Below are positions 39,169 to 51,079 of a stretch of DNA of 64,000 nucleotides, piece by piece. The notes below the pieces were generated by a model. The model was given only the letters and a program-made list of their open reading frames with translations. It was not told the origin of the DNA and did not search any database. Each line of letters opens with the position of its first letter. Position 1 is the first letter of the stretch. The position numbers and the translations under genes are program-made. The stretch lies in NCBI GenBank assembly GCA_016705335.1, contig JADIYN010000015.1, forward strand, positions 29,795-93,794. The letters are read 5' to 3'. The stretch is from Draconibacterium sp. GTDB lineage: Bacteria > Bacteroidota > Bacteroidia > Bacteroidales > Prolixibacteraceae.

Positions 39169-39656
39169 ATGAAACCACTAATTCTTCCAATTCTCATGGT
39201 AATATTTGCCCTTCAACCATTTTTTTCGCAGGCACAGGAAAATCCTTCACGGGTAGATATTTCTGCGGGTTTTTCAATTCCAGAGACATTTAATCTTGGA
39301 GGGCGATGGCAATACAACAACAACGGCAGCTTACACTTAAAACTGGGATCAAATTTCAACATCAACGATATTTATTATTCCGCTATGTTAATCACTGTTG
39401 GTGTTTTGGGAAATTAAGCAAAAACAAGAATGTGGTTTTAATCCGGATATACGCTGTCATTCGTCAACAACAGTCATCGTGAAGGATATTCATCGTTTTT
39501 GAATTTGTATTTTTCAAGAGAGTTTAAATTGGCAGACAAGTTGTTTATTGAACCCGAATTAGGTGCTTCATTTCCGGCATTCAACAATACATTCATAAAA
39601 GATGACCATTATGAAGGCACAACCTCATGATTATTGCTAAATTCGGATTAACATGA
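39169..39656 (+). pseudogene. Small exported outer-membrane-like protein, broken
   Basis: Signal peptide (residues 1-22, ending SQAQ) and beta-strand-rich start (RVDISAGFSIPETFNLGGRW) until a stop at 39415. Another frame continues with GYTLSFVNNSHREGY and LFIEPELGASFPAFNN to about 39656. At least two frame changes. Total length is about 160 residues, the size of a small eight-stranded barrel. The family is not recognised; whether it is decayed or mis-sequenced cannot be told. Confidence 0.5.
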
Positions 39657-39724
39657 TATTGTTTTTAAATATTATCTGTCAATAAATTATACATTTAATT
39701 AATGTCATCAATAAGCCGAGAATC

Positions 39725-40050
39725 ATGCCCGAATTAACCAAAAAACCCTGAAAGAATTTCAGAATTACGTTGCAGAACTTGAAAACGAACGTGGTTTTTC
39801 TCATCAAACCATAATCGATAAATGCCTTTTGTTAGGCGAAGAAGTGGGTGAATTGTTTAAAGCCGTTCGTAAGTCGGAAGGTTTGGCTGTTGATTCAAAT
39901 TCCAACTTTACCGAAATTGGCGATGAACTTACCGACATTTTCATTTATCTCTGTGCAATAGCCAACCGCAAAGGAATTGATTTGGAATCTGCATTCCTTG
40001 AAAAAGAAGTGAAAAATAAAAACAGAATCTGGAAACCTTCTCAAACATGA
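39725..40050 (+). CDS. MazG-like nucleotide pyrophosphohydrolase, one frameshift near the start
   Basis: All-alpha NTP pyrophosphohydrolase family. The first codons read MPELTKK, then the frame breaks within an A run near 39746; one extra A restores TLKEFQNYVAELENERG and the continuous frame to 40050, about 109 residues. Conserved metal-binding acidic motif EEVGELFKAVRK and the second motif EIGDELTDIFIYL are present. Likely role: clearing of non-canonical or excess nucleotides. Confidence 0.82.
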
Positions 40051-40113
40051 AATTAGAGAGATTTGACATAATCATTTGAAAGATCATAAAACTTTTTTTG
40101 ATGGAATAATTGG

Positions 40114-40121
40114 GTATCTTT
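40114..40121 (+). promoter_or_regulatory. -7 promoter box (TATCTTTG)
   Basis: Exact TANNTTTG match 24 bases before the ATG at 40146. Confidence 0.6.
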
Positions 40122-40145
40122 GCAGGTTTATTTTTAAAATAAGTC

Positions 40146-40556
40146 ATGGAAAAAATTATTATTAACCGGCTCGATTATGCCCGGATTAAGAAATGTATCA
40201 GTGATGCAAGACAATTTAAGTCGATATCCGACAGTGAAGTACAGAAACTGATTAACGAACTCGAATCGGCTAAGATTGTTGAACCAGAGGCAATTCCATC
40301 AAATGTTGTAACAATGAACTCAATTGTTAAACTCAGTTTTTCTAATAACAAAAAGCAAGTTCAGTTTCAGATAGTTTATCCTGACCAGGCAAATTTTAGG
40401 GAAAATAAAATATCAATCTTTTCGCCCATTGCCACTGCTTTAATTGGATATAAAACCGGTAATGAAATTGAATGGATTGTTCCAGCCGGGTTAACAAAGT
40501 TGAAGATTGATGAAATTGTTTATCAGCCCGAAGCTGCAGGCGACTATAATTTATAA
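40146..40556 (+). CDS. GreA/GreB C-terminal-domain protein (Rnk-like)
   Basis: A 136-residue protein with a short helical N-terminus (RLDYARIKKCISDARQ) and a C-terminal FKBP-like domain of the GreA/GreB family (VTMNSIVKLSF ... ISIFSPIATALIGYKTGNEIEW). It lacks the long coiled coil that enters the polymerase channel, which is the arrangement of Rnk-type regulators; it may bind RNA polymerase without transcript-cleavage activity. It has its own promoter and terminator. Confidence 0.85.
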   Translation: MEKIIINRLDYARIKKCISDARQFKSISDSEVQKLINELESAKIVEPEAIPSNVVTMNSIVKLSFSNNKKQVQFQIVYPDQANFRENKISIFSPIATALIGYKTGNEIEWIVPAGLTKLKIDEIVYQPEAAGDYNL

Positions 40557-40585
40557 TTGAGACAATGTTTAATTTTAAAAACCTG

Positions 40586-40632
40586 AAATCAGAAAATATT
40601 CAATATTCGAACGAATATTTTCTGATTTTTTT
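40586..40632 (+). terminator. Strong Rho-independent terminator
   Basis: Perfect 16-base stem (40586-40601 with 40613-40628), 11-base loop, ending in a run of eight or more T. Confidence 0.85.
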
Positions 40633-40722
40633 TTAATTATTCATTTAACTTTTTTAAGAATCTAAAGTCAAAGCAACCAGTCTAAACTGATTTTACCTTA
40701 TAATAATTAAAATTTCGGTATC

Positions 40723-41847
40723 GTGTCAAATAAAAAAATATTCAGAATAACCACCACAATCATTATAATATTACTGATTGCTGGTATGATTTTTTATCCA
40801 AAACTCAAACCCCTGTTTATATCGGGTGAAAACAAAGGAATGCCCGGTGGACCGGGAGGTGCCGGACGAGGACAGCAGATTTTACTGGCAAGTGGTTATG
40901 TTATTGTTCCTACTCAATTGAGAGAACAGATTTACAGTACAGGTTCTCTGTTACCCGACGAAGAAGTGGAACTTTCGTTCGAAACCTCGGGCAAAGTGGT
41001 AGCCATTTATTTTAAAGAAGGAACACGAGTTAAAAAGGGCGAACTATTAGCTAAAATAAACGACAAACCTTTGCAGGCCCAGCTTTTAAAACTTCAGGCT
41101 CAACGCAAATTACTTGAAGAACGCGAATTCCGCCAGCGACAGTTACTCGATCGTGATGCCATCAGCCGCGAAAGTTACGATCAGGTTTCAACCGAACTGC
41201 AATCACTGCAGGCTGATATTTTGTTGTTGGAAGCTCGTATTTCAGAAACCGAACTTCGTGCACCTTTTGACGGAATTGTGGGGTTACGCATGATTAGCGA
41301 AGGAGCTTTTGCCAACACTCAAACTAAAATCGTAAGGCTGGTTAAGATAAGTCCGCTGAAAATTGAATTTTCAGTTCCGGAACGTTATGCCGGTCAGATT
41401 ACAGTTGGTTATCCGATTATTTTTTTAGTAGATGGAGTTCAGGACACTTTTAGAGCAAGCGTTTATGCAATTGAACCTAAAGTGGATGTAAATACGCGTA
41501 CAATTGTTACAAGAGCAATGTACCCCAATAAAAATGAAGAACTGAAACCTGGTCGTTTTGCCAGGGTGGAAGCACTTTTATCGCAAATTGAAAATGCTAT
41601 TTCGATACCAACGGAAGCAATAATTCCTGAAATGGATGGAGAAAAAGTTTTTATTTATAAAAATGGAAAAGCAGAACAGGTAAAAGTTTCAACTGGTCTA
41701 CGGACAGAAGCACTAATTCAGATAAAAGAGGGGTTGCAGTTTGGCGATACACTTTTAACCACTGCAATTCTGCAGTTACGACATCAATTGCCGGTTAAAC
41801 TCGACACTCTGATTACAAACCAAAAACCGGAAATTCAAATACCATGA
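40723..41847 (+). CDS. RND efflux periplasmic adaptor (AcrA/MexA type)
   Basis: Intact 374-residue membrane fusion protein with a GTG start. N-terminal membrane anchor (about 7-26), then an unusual Gly-rich linker (GMPGGPGGAGRGQQ, about 38-52), lipoyl domain (VVAIYFKEGTRVKKGELLAKIND), short coiled-coil hairpin (about 120-170), the lipoyl return RAPFDGIVGLRMISEGAF and barrel domains with TIVTRAMYPN and LKPGRFARVE. Its stop overlaps the next gene start by four bases (ATGA), so the pump genes are coupled. Confidence 0.94.
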   Translation: MSNKKIFRITTTIIIILLIAGMIFYPKLKPLFISGENKGMPGGPGGAGRGQQILLASGYVIVPTQLREQIYSTGSLLPDEEVELSFETSGKVVAIYFKEGTRVKKGELLAKINDKPLQAQLLKLQAQRKLLEEREFRQRQLLDRDAISRESYDQVSTELQSLQADILLLEARISETELRAPFDGIVGLRMISEGAFANTQTKIVRLVKISPLKIEFSVPERYAGQITVGYPIIFLVDGVQDTFRASVYAIEPKVDVNTRTIVTRAMYPNKNEELKPGRFARVEALLSQIENAISIPTEAIIPEMDGEKVFIYKNGKAEQVKVSTGLRTEALIQIKEGLQFGDTLLTTAILQLRHQLPVKLDTLITNQKPEIQIP

Positions 41848-44800
41848 GTCTTTCGTCAATCAGCATAAAACGTCCGGTACTTGCCACTGTATTTTCACTG
41901 GTAATACTCCTTTTTGGAGCTATCGGTATGACTTACCTCGGAATCAGGGAATTTCCTAGTGTCGATCCGCCGATTATTTCGGTGAGTACTTCCTACCCCG
42001 GAGCTAATTCAGATGTTATTGAAACACAAATAACCGAGCCGCTTGAACAATCGATTAACGGCATACCCGGTATCAGAACTTTAACCAGCCGAAGCAGCCA
42101 GGGCCGCAGCGAAGTAACAGTAGAATTTGAACTTACTGTAGATTTGGAAACTGCGGCCAACGATGTTCGCGATAAAGTATCGCAGGCACAGCGGTTTCTT
42201 CCGCGCGACTGCGACCCGCCTACAGTTTCGAAAATGGATGCCGATGCAAACCCAATCATGTTTATAGCTGTAAAAAGTCCGAAGCGATCGTTACTTGAAC
42301 TGTCGGAAATTGCTGAATTAACCTTTAAAGAACAACTTCAGACCATTTCAGGTGTAAGCGCAATTTCAATCTGGGGCGAAAAAGATATGCAATGCGCATC
42401 TGGCTCGATCCGGCTAAACTTGCCGGTTACCAGATGACACCTCTCGATGTGCGAAATGCAATTACCCGCGAAAATGTAGAGTTACCTGCCGGAAGTATTG
42501 AAGGTTCAAATACTGAATTGACAATCAGGGCACTTGGATTGATGAAAACCCCGGAAGAATTTAACAGCCTCATATTAAAACAATCGGGCGACCAGTTGAT
42601 CAGAGTCCGCGATATAGGTCGTGCAGAACTCGGACCTGAAGATTTAAGGGGTATCATGAAAATGAACGGGATTCCAATGGTTGGTACTGTTATTACTCCG
42701 CAACCAGGTGCCAACCACATCGAAATTGTGGATGAAGTGTACGAAAGACTTGAGTTTATTAAGAAAGATCTACCCGATGATGTTGAAATTGAAATTGGTT
42801 TTGATAACACTGAATATATTCGAACATCAATTAAAGAAGTACTGGAAACGATTTACATTGCATTTTTTCTTGTTGTAGTTATTATTTTCCTGTTTCTCCG
42901 CGACTGGCGTACAACACTGATACCAATTATAGTAATTCCAGTTTCGCTTGTCGGTTCTTTCTTTATCATGTACATTGCCGGTTATACCATCAACGTTTTA
43001 ACCTTGCTTGCAATTGTACTTTCCATTGGACTTGTGGTTGACGATGCTATTGTTATGATGGAAAACATTTATGTGAAGATTGAGCAGGGAATGACTCCCC
43101 TTGAAGCAGGAATCAAGGAGCAAATGAAATCTTTTTTGCCATTATCGCCACCACAATTACCCTCATCGCCGTTTTCTTCCCCATTGTATTTCTGGAAGGA
43201 ATGACCGGAAGGCTTTTCCGTGAATTCAGTATTGTAATTGCCGGATCAGTAGCGATTTCAGCTTTTGTGGCACTAACACTTACTCCCATGCTGGCCACCA
43301 AAATGTTAAAATCCCGCCACCAAAGAAGCAAAGCATATAATTACTCTGAAAAATTCTTTATCTGGTTAAACGAAAGTTACCGCAGCTCGCTGGAAACCTT
43401 GCTGAAACGAAAATATATTTCGCTGATAATTATTATGATATCGGTAGTTTTAATTGGCATTTTATGGAAAGCAATTCCTGCTGAAATGGCACCAATGGAA
43501 GACCGTTCGCAACTGACTATCAGAACAACGATGCCCGAAGGTTCAACTTATGAGTTTAACCTTGCATACAACCAGGACATTACAAAACTGGTGGAACAAA
43601 AAGTACCGGAGGGCGACAAGGTTACATCGATGGTGAGAGGAAGTATGACGTTTGTAAGGGTGGTATTGGTTGGTCCCGATGATAGAGACAGGTCACAGCA
43701 GGAAATTGCCAACCGGTTAACTGCCGATTTACGAAAAATGACCAAGGCAAGGGCAATGGTTATTCAGCAATCGACATTCGGTGGAAGACGCGCAGGACAG
43801 CCAATTCAGTATGTTTTACAGGCTCCGAATATTGAAAAACTACGCGAAATTATACCCGCATTTATGGCCGAAGTGCAGGACAATCCCATATTTTCGATGC
43901 CCGACATTGATCTGAAATTTACAAAACCTGAACTTCAGATTGTAATCAATCGCGACAAAGCCAATTTACTGGGTGTTTCAACACAAAATATTGGTCAAAC
44001 ACTGCAGCTCGCTTTGAGTGGTCAGAGGTTTGGTTATTTTATCATGAATGGAAAACAATACCAGATTTTGGGTGAACTTGCCCGTCAGGACCGAAACAAA
44101 CCACTCGATCTGAAATCGCTGTATGTTAGAAATAATACCGGACAGATGGTTCAGCTCGATAATTTTGTGGAACTGGAAGAAGCAACTGCACCGCCGCAGT
44201 TATACCGGTATAACCGTTTTGTGGCTGCAACAGTATCTGCTGGTCTTGCCGAGGGAAAACTATCAGTCAGGGACTTGAAGAAATGGATAAAATTGCGGCA
44301 AAAGTGCTTGATGATTCTTTCAGAACAGCGCTTGCGGGCGACTCCAAAGACTTTATGGAAAGTTCATCGAGTTTGATGTTTGCCTTTTTACTAGCTATCG
44401 TTTTAATCTTCCTCGTGCTTTCTGCCCAGTTCGAAAGTTTTAAAGACCCGATTATTGTAATGATGACAGTACCAATGGCATTGGTTGGAGCACTCATATT
44501 TATGTGGTATTTCGGAATAACCATGAATATTTTCAGCCAGATTGGTATTATTATGTTGATTGGACTTGTTTCGAAAAACGGGATATTAATAGTGGAATTC
44601 GCCAACCAGCGTAAAGAAGCCGGAATGAACAAATTTGATGCAATCAGTTTCGCTTCGGCAGCCCGGTTACGTCCAATATTAATGACAAGTTTTTCCACAA
44701 TCCTGGGTATTCTGCCGCTTGCAATCGGATTGGGCGAAGGCGCTCAAAGCCGCGTAGCGATGGGTGTTGCAGTAGTTGGCGGCCTAACCATTTCAACCTT

Positions 44801-44912
44801 TTTAACTTTGTATGTTGTTCCATCAATTTATCTGTTTATTTCGAGTGAAACAAAAACAAAAACCGATGAACTGTCCCGTTCTGAAAGAATTGCATCTTAT
44901 GAAAAAGAATAA
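41844..44912 (+). CDS. AcrB/HAE-type RND multidrug efflux pump, split by three frameshifts
   Basis: Proton-driven inner-membrane pump of about 1,022 residues when rejoined. Pieces: 41844-42390, 42392-43140, 43201-44280 and 44283-44912. Each frame change equals one lost base. Recognisable parts: N-terminal SISIKRPVLATVFSLVIL, FPSVDPPIISVSTSYPGA, the helix-4 LAIVLSIGLVVDDAIVMMENI with its paired Asp proton-relay residues, and C-terminal GLVSKNGILIVEFANQRKEAG. Substrates cannot be told. Most likely an intact gene with read errors. Confidence 0.94.
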
Positions 44913-46220
44913 GATAATAATTGCTGCTTTAGTGTTCCTGTTATCCTTTCAGAATGCCGGTTCACAGGAAATTTACGATTTGAGCCGTTGCGTTATCTCT
45001 GGGCTCGAAAACAATTTTTCGTTGAAAATTGCAAAAACTCAGGAACAAATATCTGTCAATAATTACACACTTGGCAATGCAGGCTACCTCCCAACCATTT
45101 CAACTACCAACAGGTTTGGGGGTACTTTAAATAACACCAATCAGAAATTTAGCGATGAAAGCAGAAGAATTACAAATGGCGTTCACAACAATGTTGCCTC
45201 TGCAAATGTAAATCTTGATTTCACTATTTTTAACGGATTTCAGGTTCAGACTACTTATCAAAAACTGAATGAGCTAAAAAAAGCTGGTATATTAAATACA
45301 CAATTAAACGTAGAAGACGTTGTTTCGCGAATTATTGCCGAATATTATCTTCATATCCAGCAGCTTATTTTGTCAAAGAACCTGGCCTATGCTGTTTCAC
45401 TTTCGCGTGAACGGGCGCGCATTGATGAGCAACGATATTTATTGGGATCATCGTCTAAGCTCGAACTTTTGCAGTCGATGGTATATTTAAATGCCGACAG
45501 TTCTCGATATGCAAAACAAACCGAAAATGTGCTTGCATCACAGGTGAGATTAAAAAAACTGATGGCTCTGGAAAATCTTGAAGAGAATATTATGCTTTCT
45601 GATACAGTTATAAACATTGATACTTCTTTGGTGTACAACACTCTTCTTAATATTATGCTTGAGCAAAATACAGGGTTGCTTCTGGCTCAAAAAGATCAGG
45701 TTATTTCCGAACTCGACTATAAAATAATATCTGGTCGGGCTTATCCATATTTAAATTTATCATCAGGATACACATATTCTTTTAATCGTTACGGAGTTGG
45801 AGATTTGAAAAATCAACAGGTGAATGGTATGAATTATGGGTTAACCCTTGGAATGGATATTTATGACGGGTTTGAAAGACGCCGCGAAAAACTAAATGCA
45901 AAAATCGGAATTGAAACCCAAAAATACCAGTATCAGGAAATTGAACAAAGTGTTAAAGCTGATTTGGTTACAATTTATTATGCATACGAAAACAACCTGA
46001 AACTCATAAAACTTGAAGAACAAAACCTTGAAGTTGCACGAGAAAACCTGGGAATTGCACTTGAACGGTATAAACTTGGCGATCTTTCCGGACTCGATCT
46101 TCGTGAAGTACAAAAAAGTTTGCTCGATGCCGAAGAGCGTTTATTTCGGTGCAATATCTTACAAAACTGGCAGAGATATCGTTGTATCAGATTTCCGGCC
46201 AAATAATGAAAGATATTTAA
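44899..46220 (+). CDS. TolC-family outer-membrane efflux protein, frameshift near the end
   Basis: Outer-membrane channel of the RND system, about 440 residues. The start at 44899 overlaps the pump gene by 14 bases and begins with a signal peptide (about 1-23, ending AGSQ). Two helical repeats are visible, with DFTIFNGFQVQTTYQ and GMDIYDGFERRREKLNAK. The frame as read ends at 46206, but restoring one A or T near 46143 gives RLISVQYLTKLAEISLYQ and a stop at 46220. Confidence 0.9.
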
Positions 46221-46234
46221 AGATAAGTTTGAAC

Positions 46235-46558
46235 ATGTTCTCTAAAAAAGATACCCGTGATTTCCGCCCGTTAATTGACGGCGTTTCCATGCGACCGCTG
46301 GCATGGGAAAAAAACACTTTGCTTTGTGAATTTAATCTGCAAAAAGGATTCAAAATACCTGCGCATCAGCATCCATACGAACAAACAGGTCATTTGATTT
46401 CCGGGAAAATGAATTTCAGAATCGACAAAACCTGGCAACTGGCTGAACCCGGTGACAGTTGGAGCATCCCGGAAAATGTTGAACATGAAGTGGAAATACT
46501 TGAAAACTCAATTGTATTCGAACTGTTTTCTCCAATACGACCGGATTATCTTCCTTAA
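46235..46558 (+). CDS. Cupin-domain protein
   Basis: Small single-domain cupin of 107 residues starting at 46235, 14 bases after the corrected tolC end. The metal-binding motif is visible as HQHPYEQTGHLISGKM (His, His, Glu, His) and the second motif as GDSWSIPENVEHEVEI. Such proteins can be isomerases, dioxygenases or sensors; nothing here points to one. It may be cotranscribed with the efflux genes. Confidence 0.85.
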   Translation: MFSKKDTRDFRPLIDGVSMRPLAWEKNTLLCEFNLQKGFKIPAHQHPYEQTGHLISGKMNFRIDKTWQLAEPGDSWSIPENVEHEVEILENSIVFELFSPIRPDYLP

Positions 46559-46616
46559 ATACCGGCTGATCATAAAAAAACAATAACAAGCAATAAAATT
46601 TGCTTAAAAGAAATAC

Positions 46617-46624
46617 TACCTTTG
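46617..46624 (+). promoter_or_regulatory. -7 promoter box (TACCTTTG) of nadB
   Basis: Exact TANNTTTG match 26 bases before the ATG at 46651. Confidence 0.6.
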
Positions 46625-46650
46625 CCGCTCGATTCTGAAAGGCAAAATTA

Positions 46651-48191
46651 ATGCAAGTATTTGAATTTGAAACGGTTGTAATTGGTAGTGGGCTGGCGGG
46701 CTTATCGGCAGCATATCATTCATCAAAGTATGGGAAAGTTGCTGTTGTAACCAAATCGCAACTTGATATCAGCAATTCATATTATGCTCAGGGTGGTATT
46801 GCAGCTGTTATTAGCGAAGATGATTCAACAGAATTTCATATTAACGATACAAGTGAAGCCGGAAGGGGACTTTGTGATATAGATGCAGTTGAAGTACTTG
46901 TAAACGAGGGACGGGAGCGGGTTCTGGAGTTGATTGATTTGGGTATGGAGTTCGATAAAAAGGACGGACAACTGGTTCTTGGTTTGGAAGGCGGTCACCA
47001 TCAACGTCGCATACTTCATGCTGGAGGCGATGCAACCGGAAAGGTACTTACAAGTTTCATGCTTCAAAAAGTAAAAGAGCAACCCACAATAAAATCATTT
47101 GAAAATGTAACAGCAATCAAACTGATTCAACAATGTGATTGCATTGTTGCTCTTCATGCTTATGATTTTGTTTCAAAGGAAAATATCATTTTTAAAACAA
47201 AAGCTGTAATAATTGCAACCGGAGGTTTGTCGAGGATATTTTTGCGTTCAACAAATCCGTACACAGCTACCGGTGATGGAATTGCCATGGCATATGAAGC
47301 CGGAGCAAAAATTGCCGATCTGGAGTTCATCCAGTTTCATCCAACCGCATTGTTTGCACCCGGAAAAGAAGCCTATTTAATTAGTGAAGCTGTACGTGGA
47401 GAAGGTGCTTGGCTTTTAAATGAAAAGGGAGAACGGTTTATGAAGGAAATACATCCACTTGCAGAATTGGCCCCTGGATGTTGTTGCTTTAATATTTTCA
47501 AACAATTGCAAAAGGCAAAACCGACCACATTTATCTTTCACTAAAACACCTGAACAAACAGGAAATAATTAACCGGTTTTCAAAATATTTACCAACAGTT
47601 GAAAATTTATGGGTTCGATTTAACCACCGATTTGCTGCCTGTTGCACCGGCTGCGCATTACATGGTTGGTGGAATCCGCACAAACCTGAATGCTGAAACC
47701 AATATTTCAGGGTTGTTTGTTTGCGGTGAAGCGGCATCAACAGGAGTAATGGGCGCAACCGACTGGCAAGCAATTCGCCTTGCGAATGTTTGGTTTTGGA
47801 AAACGAGCCAGTGAAAAAGCAGCTAACTTGCAAATCCTGATTGCAAATTAACTGAGGTAACTCCAATTCATATCGACCATAATAACGAACCTCTTTACCT
47901 TGAAATGCAAAACGAAATTGCCGCATTAATGTCAGAAAACCTTGGAATTGTGCGTAATGCAGCCGGAATTAAAAAAGCTGTTGAACGACTTTCGGAAATT
48001 GAGACAAGGTTTAGTAATTTTCAGAATGAATACAATCTTTTCAAAATAAAAAATACGGCAGTTGTTTGCAAGTTAATTGCGCAGGCTGCATTTGTTCGCG
48101 AAGAAAGCAGGGTGGTCACATTCATGAAGATTTTCAGAAAGAAAATGTATTTTCAAGTTACACTCAATTCAACAAAAAGATAGAAAAATAG
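46651..48191 (+). CDS. nadB: L-aspartate oxidase, split by frameshifts
   Basis: FAD enzyme making iminoaspartate for NAD synthesis. The first 290 residues are clean: IGSGLAGLSAAYHSSKYG (FAD site), SYYAQGGIAAV, GGHHQRRILHAGGDATG and LEFIQFHPTALF. After about 47475 the frame changes at least three times; later pieces include LLPVAPAAHYMVGGIRTN, VCGEAASTGVMGA and NAAGIKKAVERLSEIE, ending at 48183 or, in the better frame (NKKIEK), 48191. About 510 residues in all, near family length. First gene of a nadB-nadC-coaX run. Confidence 0.93.
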
Positions 48192-48218
48192 ATTTCGAAC
48201 CCGTTAGAAAATAGAAAC

Positions 48219-49055
48219 ATGGAAAGCAAAGTATTAAAATCAGCCGAAGTATTGTTCGATTTGGCATATGCCGAAGATATTGGCGATGGCGATATAACAA
48301 CAAATAATTTAATTCCACCCAACGAAAATAAAACAGCAATTTTGGTTGCAAAAGAAGAAGGTGTTATTGCCGGATTGCCGTTGCTGAAATGGTTTTCAGA
48401 AAATTCGACCCAAATTTAGTTTGAAAAGAAAACCTGACGGCAGTAAAGTCGTTCCCGGTGATGTTATTGTTGAATTTACTGGAAATTACCGTGCGTTACT
48501 TACAGGCGAAAGAAAAGCACTTAACTTTTTACAACGTTTATCGGGAATTGCAAGCTATGCAAATCTTTGTATGCAAGAAATTGAAGGATTGGATGTTGAA
48601 ATCCTTGATACCCGAAAAACATTACCCGGCTACCGTCACCTCGATAAATATGCCGTCAGAATGGGAGGTGCATCAAACCACCGATTTGGATTGTATGATA
48701 TGGTAATGATTAAAGACAACCATATTCAGGTGGCAGGTGGAATTAAAGCTGCCGTTGCTGCAATCCGTAAAAAAATTCCGAAAAGCATAAAATAGAAGTT
48801 GAAACTGCAAATCTGGAGCAAGTTCAGGAAGCAATAGATGCAAAAGTTGATATAATTATGCTCGATAATATGAGTTCGGCATTGATGATTGAAGCAGTTG
48901 CATTAATCAATAAACGGGCAAAAATTGAAGCATCGGGAAATATGACTTTGAAACGCATCAGAAAAGTAGCTTCAACCGGTGTTGATTATATTTCAATTGG
49001 TGCGCTAACTCATTCAGTAAAAGCGCTTGATATCAGTCAACGAATTATCGATTAA
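48219..49055 (+). CDS. nadC: Nicotinate-nucleotide pyrophosphorylase (carboxylating), frameshifted
   Basis: Converts quinolinate and PRPP to nicotinate mononucleotide, downstream of NadB; nadA is not in the window. The pieces (48219-48400, 48421-48780, about 48785-49055) give about 280 residues. Motifs: LAYAEDIGDGDITTN, GERKALNFLQRLSGIA, DTRKTLPGYRHLDKYAV, GGASNHRFGLYDMVMIKDNH and ASGNMTLKRI. Breaks near 48400 and 48783 each fit one missing A (GAAAATTC for GAAAAATTC; CCGAAAAGC for CCGAAAAAGC). Likely intact in the organism. Confidence 0.94.
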
Positions 49056-49057
49056 AA

Positions 49058-49793
49058 ATGAACCTTGTTATCGATATTGGCAATACACGTACAAAGTTTT
49101 CGGTTTTTAACCGTGGCGAAGTTTTGATCATTGTGCCTGTTGATGAGCTTTTACCAGGTCATATTGATGTTTTGCAAAACGACTATCCTGATTTACAAAA
49201 AGTAATCCTTTCAGCCGTAAAAGATTATTCACCAACATTGAAATCAACACTTCAAAATAAATTTGAGCATTTTATCGAGTTGGATGCTAACACCCCTTTG
49301 CCTATCGAGAATTGTTATGAAACCCCCGAAACATTGGGAAAAGATAGGATTGCAGCAGTTGTTGGCGGTTTTGATTTATATCCTGACACTAATTTGTTGA
49401 TAATTGATGCAGGAACTGCAATTACTTATGATATTTTAAATGACAAGCATCAATATCTTGGCGGCAACATTTCTCCGGGCATAGAAATGCGATACAAAGC
49501 ACTTCATCAGTTTTACAGGCAAATTGCCTTTAATAGAGCATCAGAAGTTTGATAAACTTTATGGTACAACCAACCGAAAAAGCATACTTGCAGGTGTGCA
49601 ACACGGGGTTGTTTTTGAGGTTGACAAGGCCATTGATACTTTTAAGGATTTTTATACAAATTTAAAAGTTATTATTACAGGTGGAGATGCTGATTTTTTT
49701 GATAACAAATTAAAAAACTCTTTCTTTGTGAACTTTAATTTAACAGCAATGGGTTTAAACCGCATATTAGAATATAATGGTGAGATACAATAA
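49058..49793 (+). CDS. coaX: Type III pantothenate kinase, one frameshift
   Basis: First step of CoA synthesis from pantothenate. Two bases after nadC. The ASKHA-fold start VIDIGNTRTKFSVF, the ETLGKDRIAAVVGG motif and DAGTAITYDI are visible. The break near 49513 is one extra T (TTTT for TTT); restored, it reads FTGKLPLIEHQKFDKLYG, giving about 245 residues, normal for CoaX. The 3' end overlaps the next gene by 17 bases. Confidence 0.94.
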
Positions 49794-51055
49794 AGCAGGA
49801 TTTTTGGTCGCATTGGTAATGTTTCCGGCATACTTATTCGCCCAGTTTAATAACAATACTTCATCACCATACTCCCGGTACGGGTTGGGTGAACTTCATT
49901 CATATAGTTTTGGACGATCTACCGCAATGGGTGGAGCGGCAATAGCAAGCAGAAACAACCAGCAAATAAACATAGCTAACCCAGCCTCGTTTGATGCAAT
50001 TGATTCGCTTGGTTTTATGTTTGAATTTGCAGTTGACGGAAAGCCTCAAAGTTTAAAGAACGATTGGAAGCGCAACTTATACGGATGTTAATTTCCAGTA
50101 TTTTGCAATGAATTTCCAAATCAGTAATCGTATGGGGGCAAGTATTGGAATGGTTCCGTTTACCGATGTCGGATATAATGTTATTGTTGATCAGGAAATC
50201 GAAAATACAGGTTCGGTTAGAACCACATATTATGGAGCCGGTACAATTTCAAATGCATATTTTGGGTTGGCTTTTATGCCTTTTAAAAATTTCTCTGTCG
50301 GCGCTAACCTGAATTATTATTTTGGAATGTTAAATAGAAATGCCGAAGTGCAATTTTTAAGTGCATCGGATTTCTATTATATGCAGCAATATAAAAGTTT
50401 AAGAGTTAACGACTTCAGTTTTGATTTTGGGTTGCAAAAAACATTTCAGTTGGAAAACAGAAATAAATTAATACTGGGTGTTGTTTTCGAAAACAATCCA
50501 AAGTATAATACAAAATATTCCGATATTACTCAAAAAAACCTGGGCTCAGGTTCAGTAGTGGATCAGGATACCTTGTTTTTTGCAGAAGAAGAAAAAGGAA
50601 TTGTTGAATTCCCGTTTACCTATGGTTTTGGTATTTCTTATGTCAAAGAAAACAAGCTCGAAATTAATGCTGATTATTATCATCAGTCATGGAGCGATGC
50701 TAAATTTCTTGGATCAAAAAGTAATTTTTTAACAGATTTGAATAAATTTGCACTAGGTGGTGAATGGATTCCTGATAAATTTTCGATTAAAAGTTTTACC
50801 AGTAGGATAGCCTATCGTGCTGGATTGAAATACGAACAAACTTATTTGACATTTAACGACCAACAGATTAATGACTTTGGCATAACATTTGGAGTTGGCT
50901 TACCGGTTTACCGTTCGAAGTCGACAATTAATGTTGCAGCAGAATTTGGTAAAAAAGGAACAACAGATAATAATTTGGTACTCGAAAATTATTTTAGATT
51001 AAACCTGATGGTTAATTTATACGACTTGTGGTTCATAAAAAGAAGATTTGATTAA
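49777..51055 (+). CDS. Unknown outer-membrane barrel protein of the coaX-lptC run, one frameshift
   Basis: Signal peptide (about 1-22, ending LFAQ), then SSPYSRYGLGELHSYSFGRS and GGAAIASRNNQQINIANPAS, a start resembling FadL/PorV-type barrel proteins. After a break near 50088 the second frame continues to 51055 with many amphipathic strands and ends in FIKRRFD. Total is about 425 residues. Homologues occur at this spot in many Bacteroidota, between coaX and the TPR/lptC genes; function unknown, perhaps in lipid or LPS handling by context. Confidence 0.78.
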
Positions 51056-51079
51056 AATAAAAAACTAAAAAATAATATT

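Noticed and set aside
46617..46624. Full -33/-7 promoter pairs for nadB and similar sites
   Set aside because: A TTTG lies upstream of several -7 boxes, but at about 11-14 bases instead of the expected spacing near 19, so only the -7 boxes are reported.
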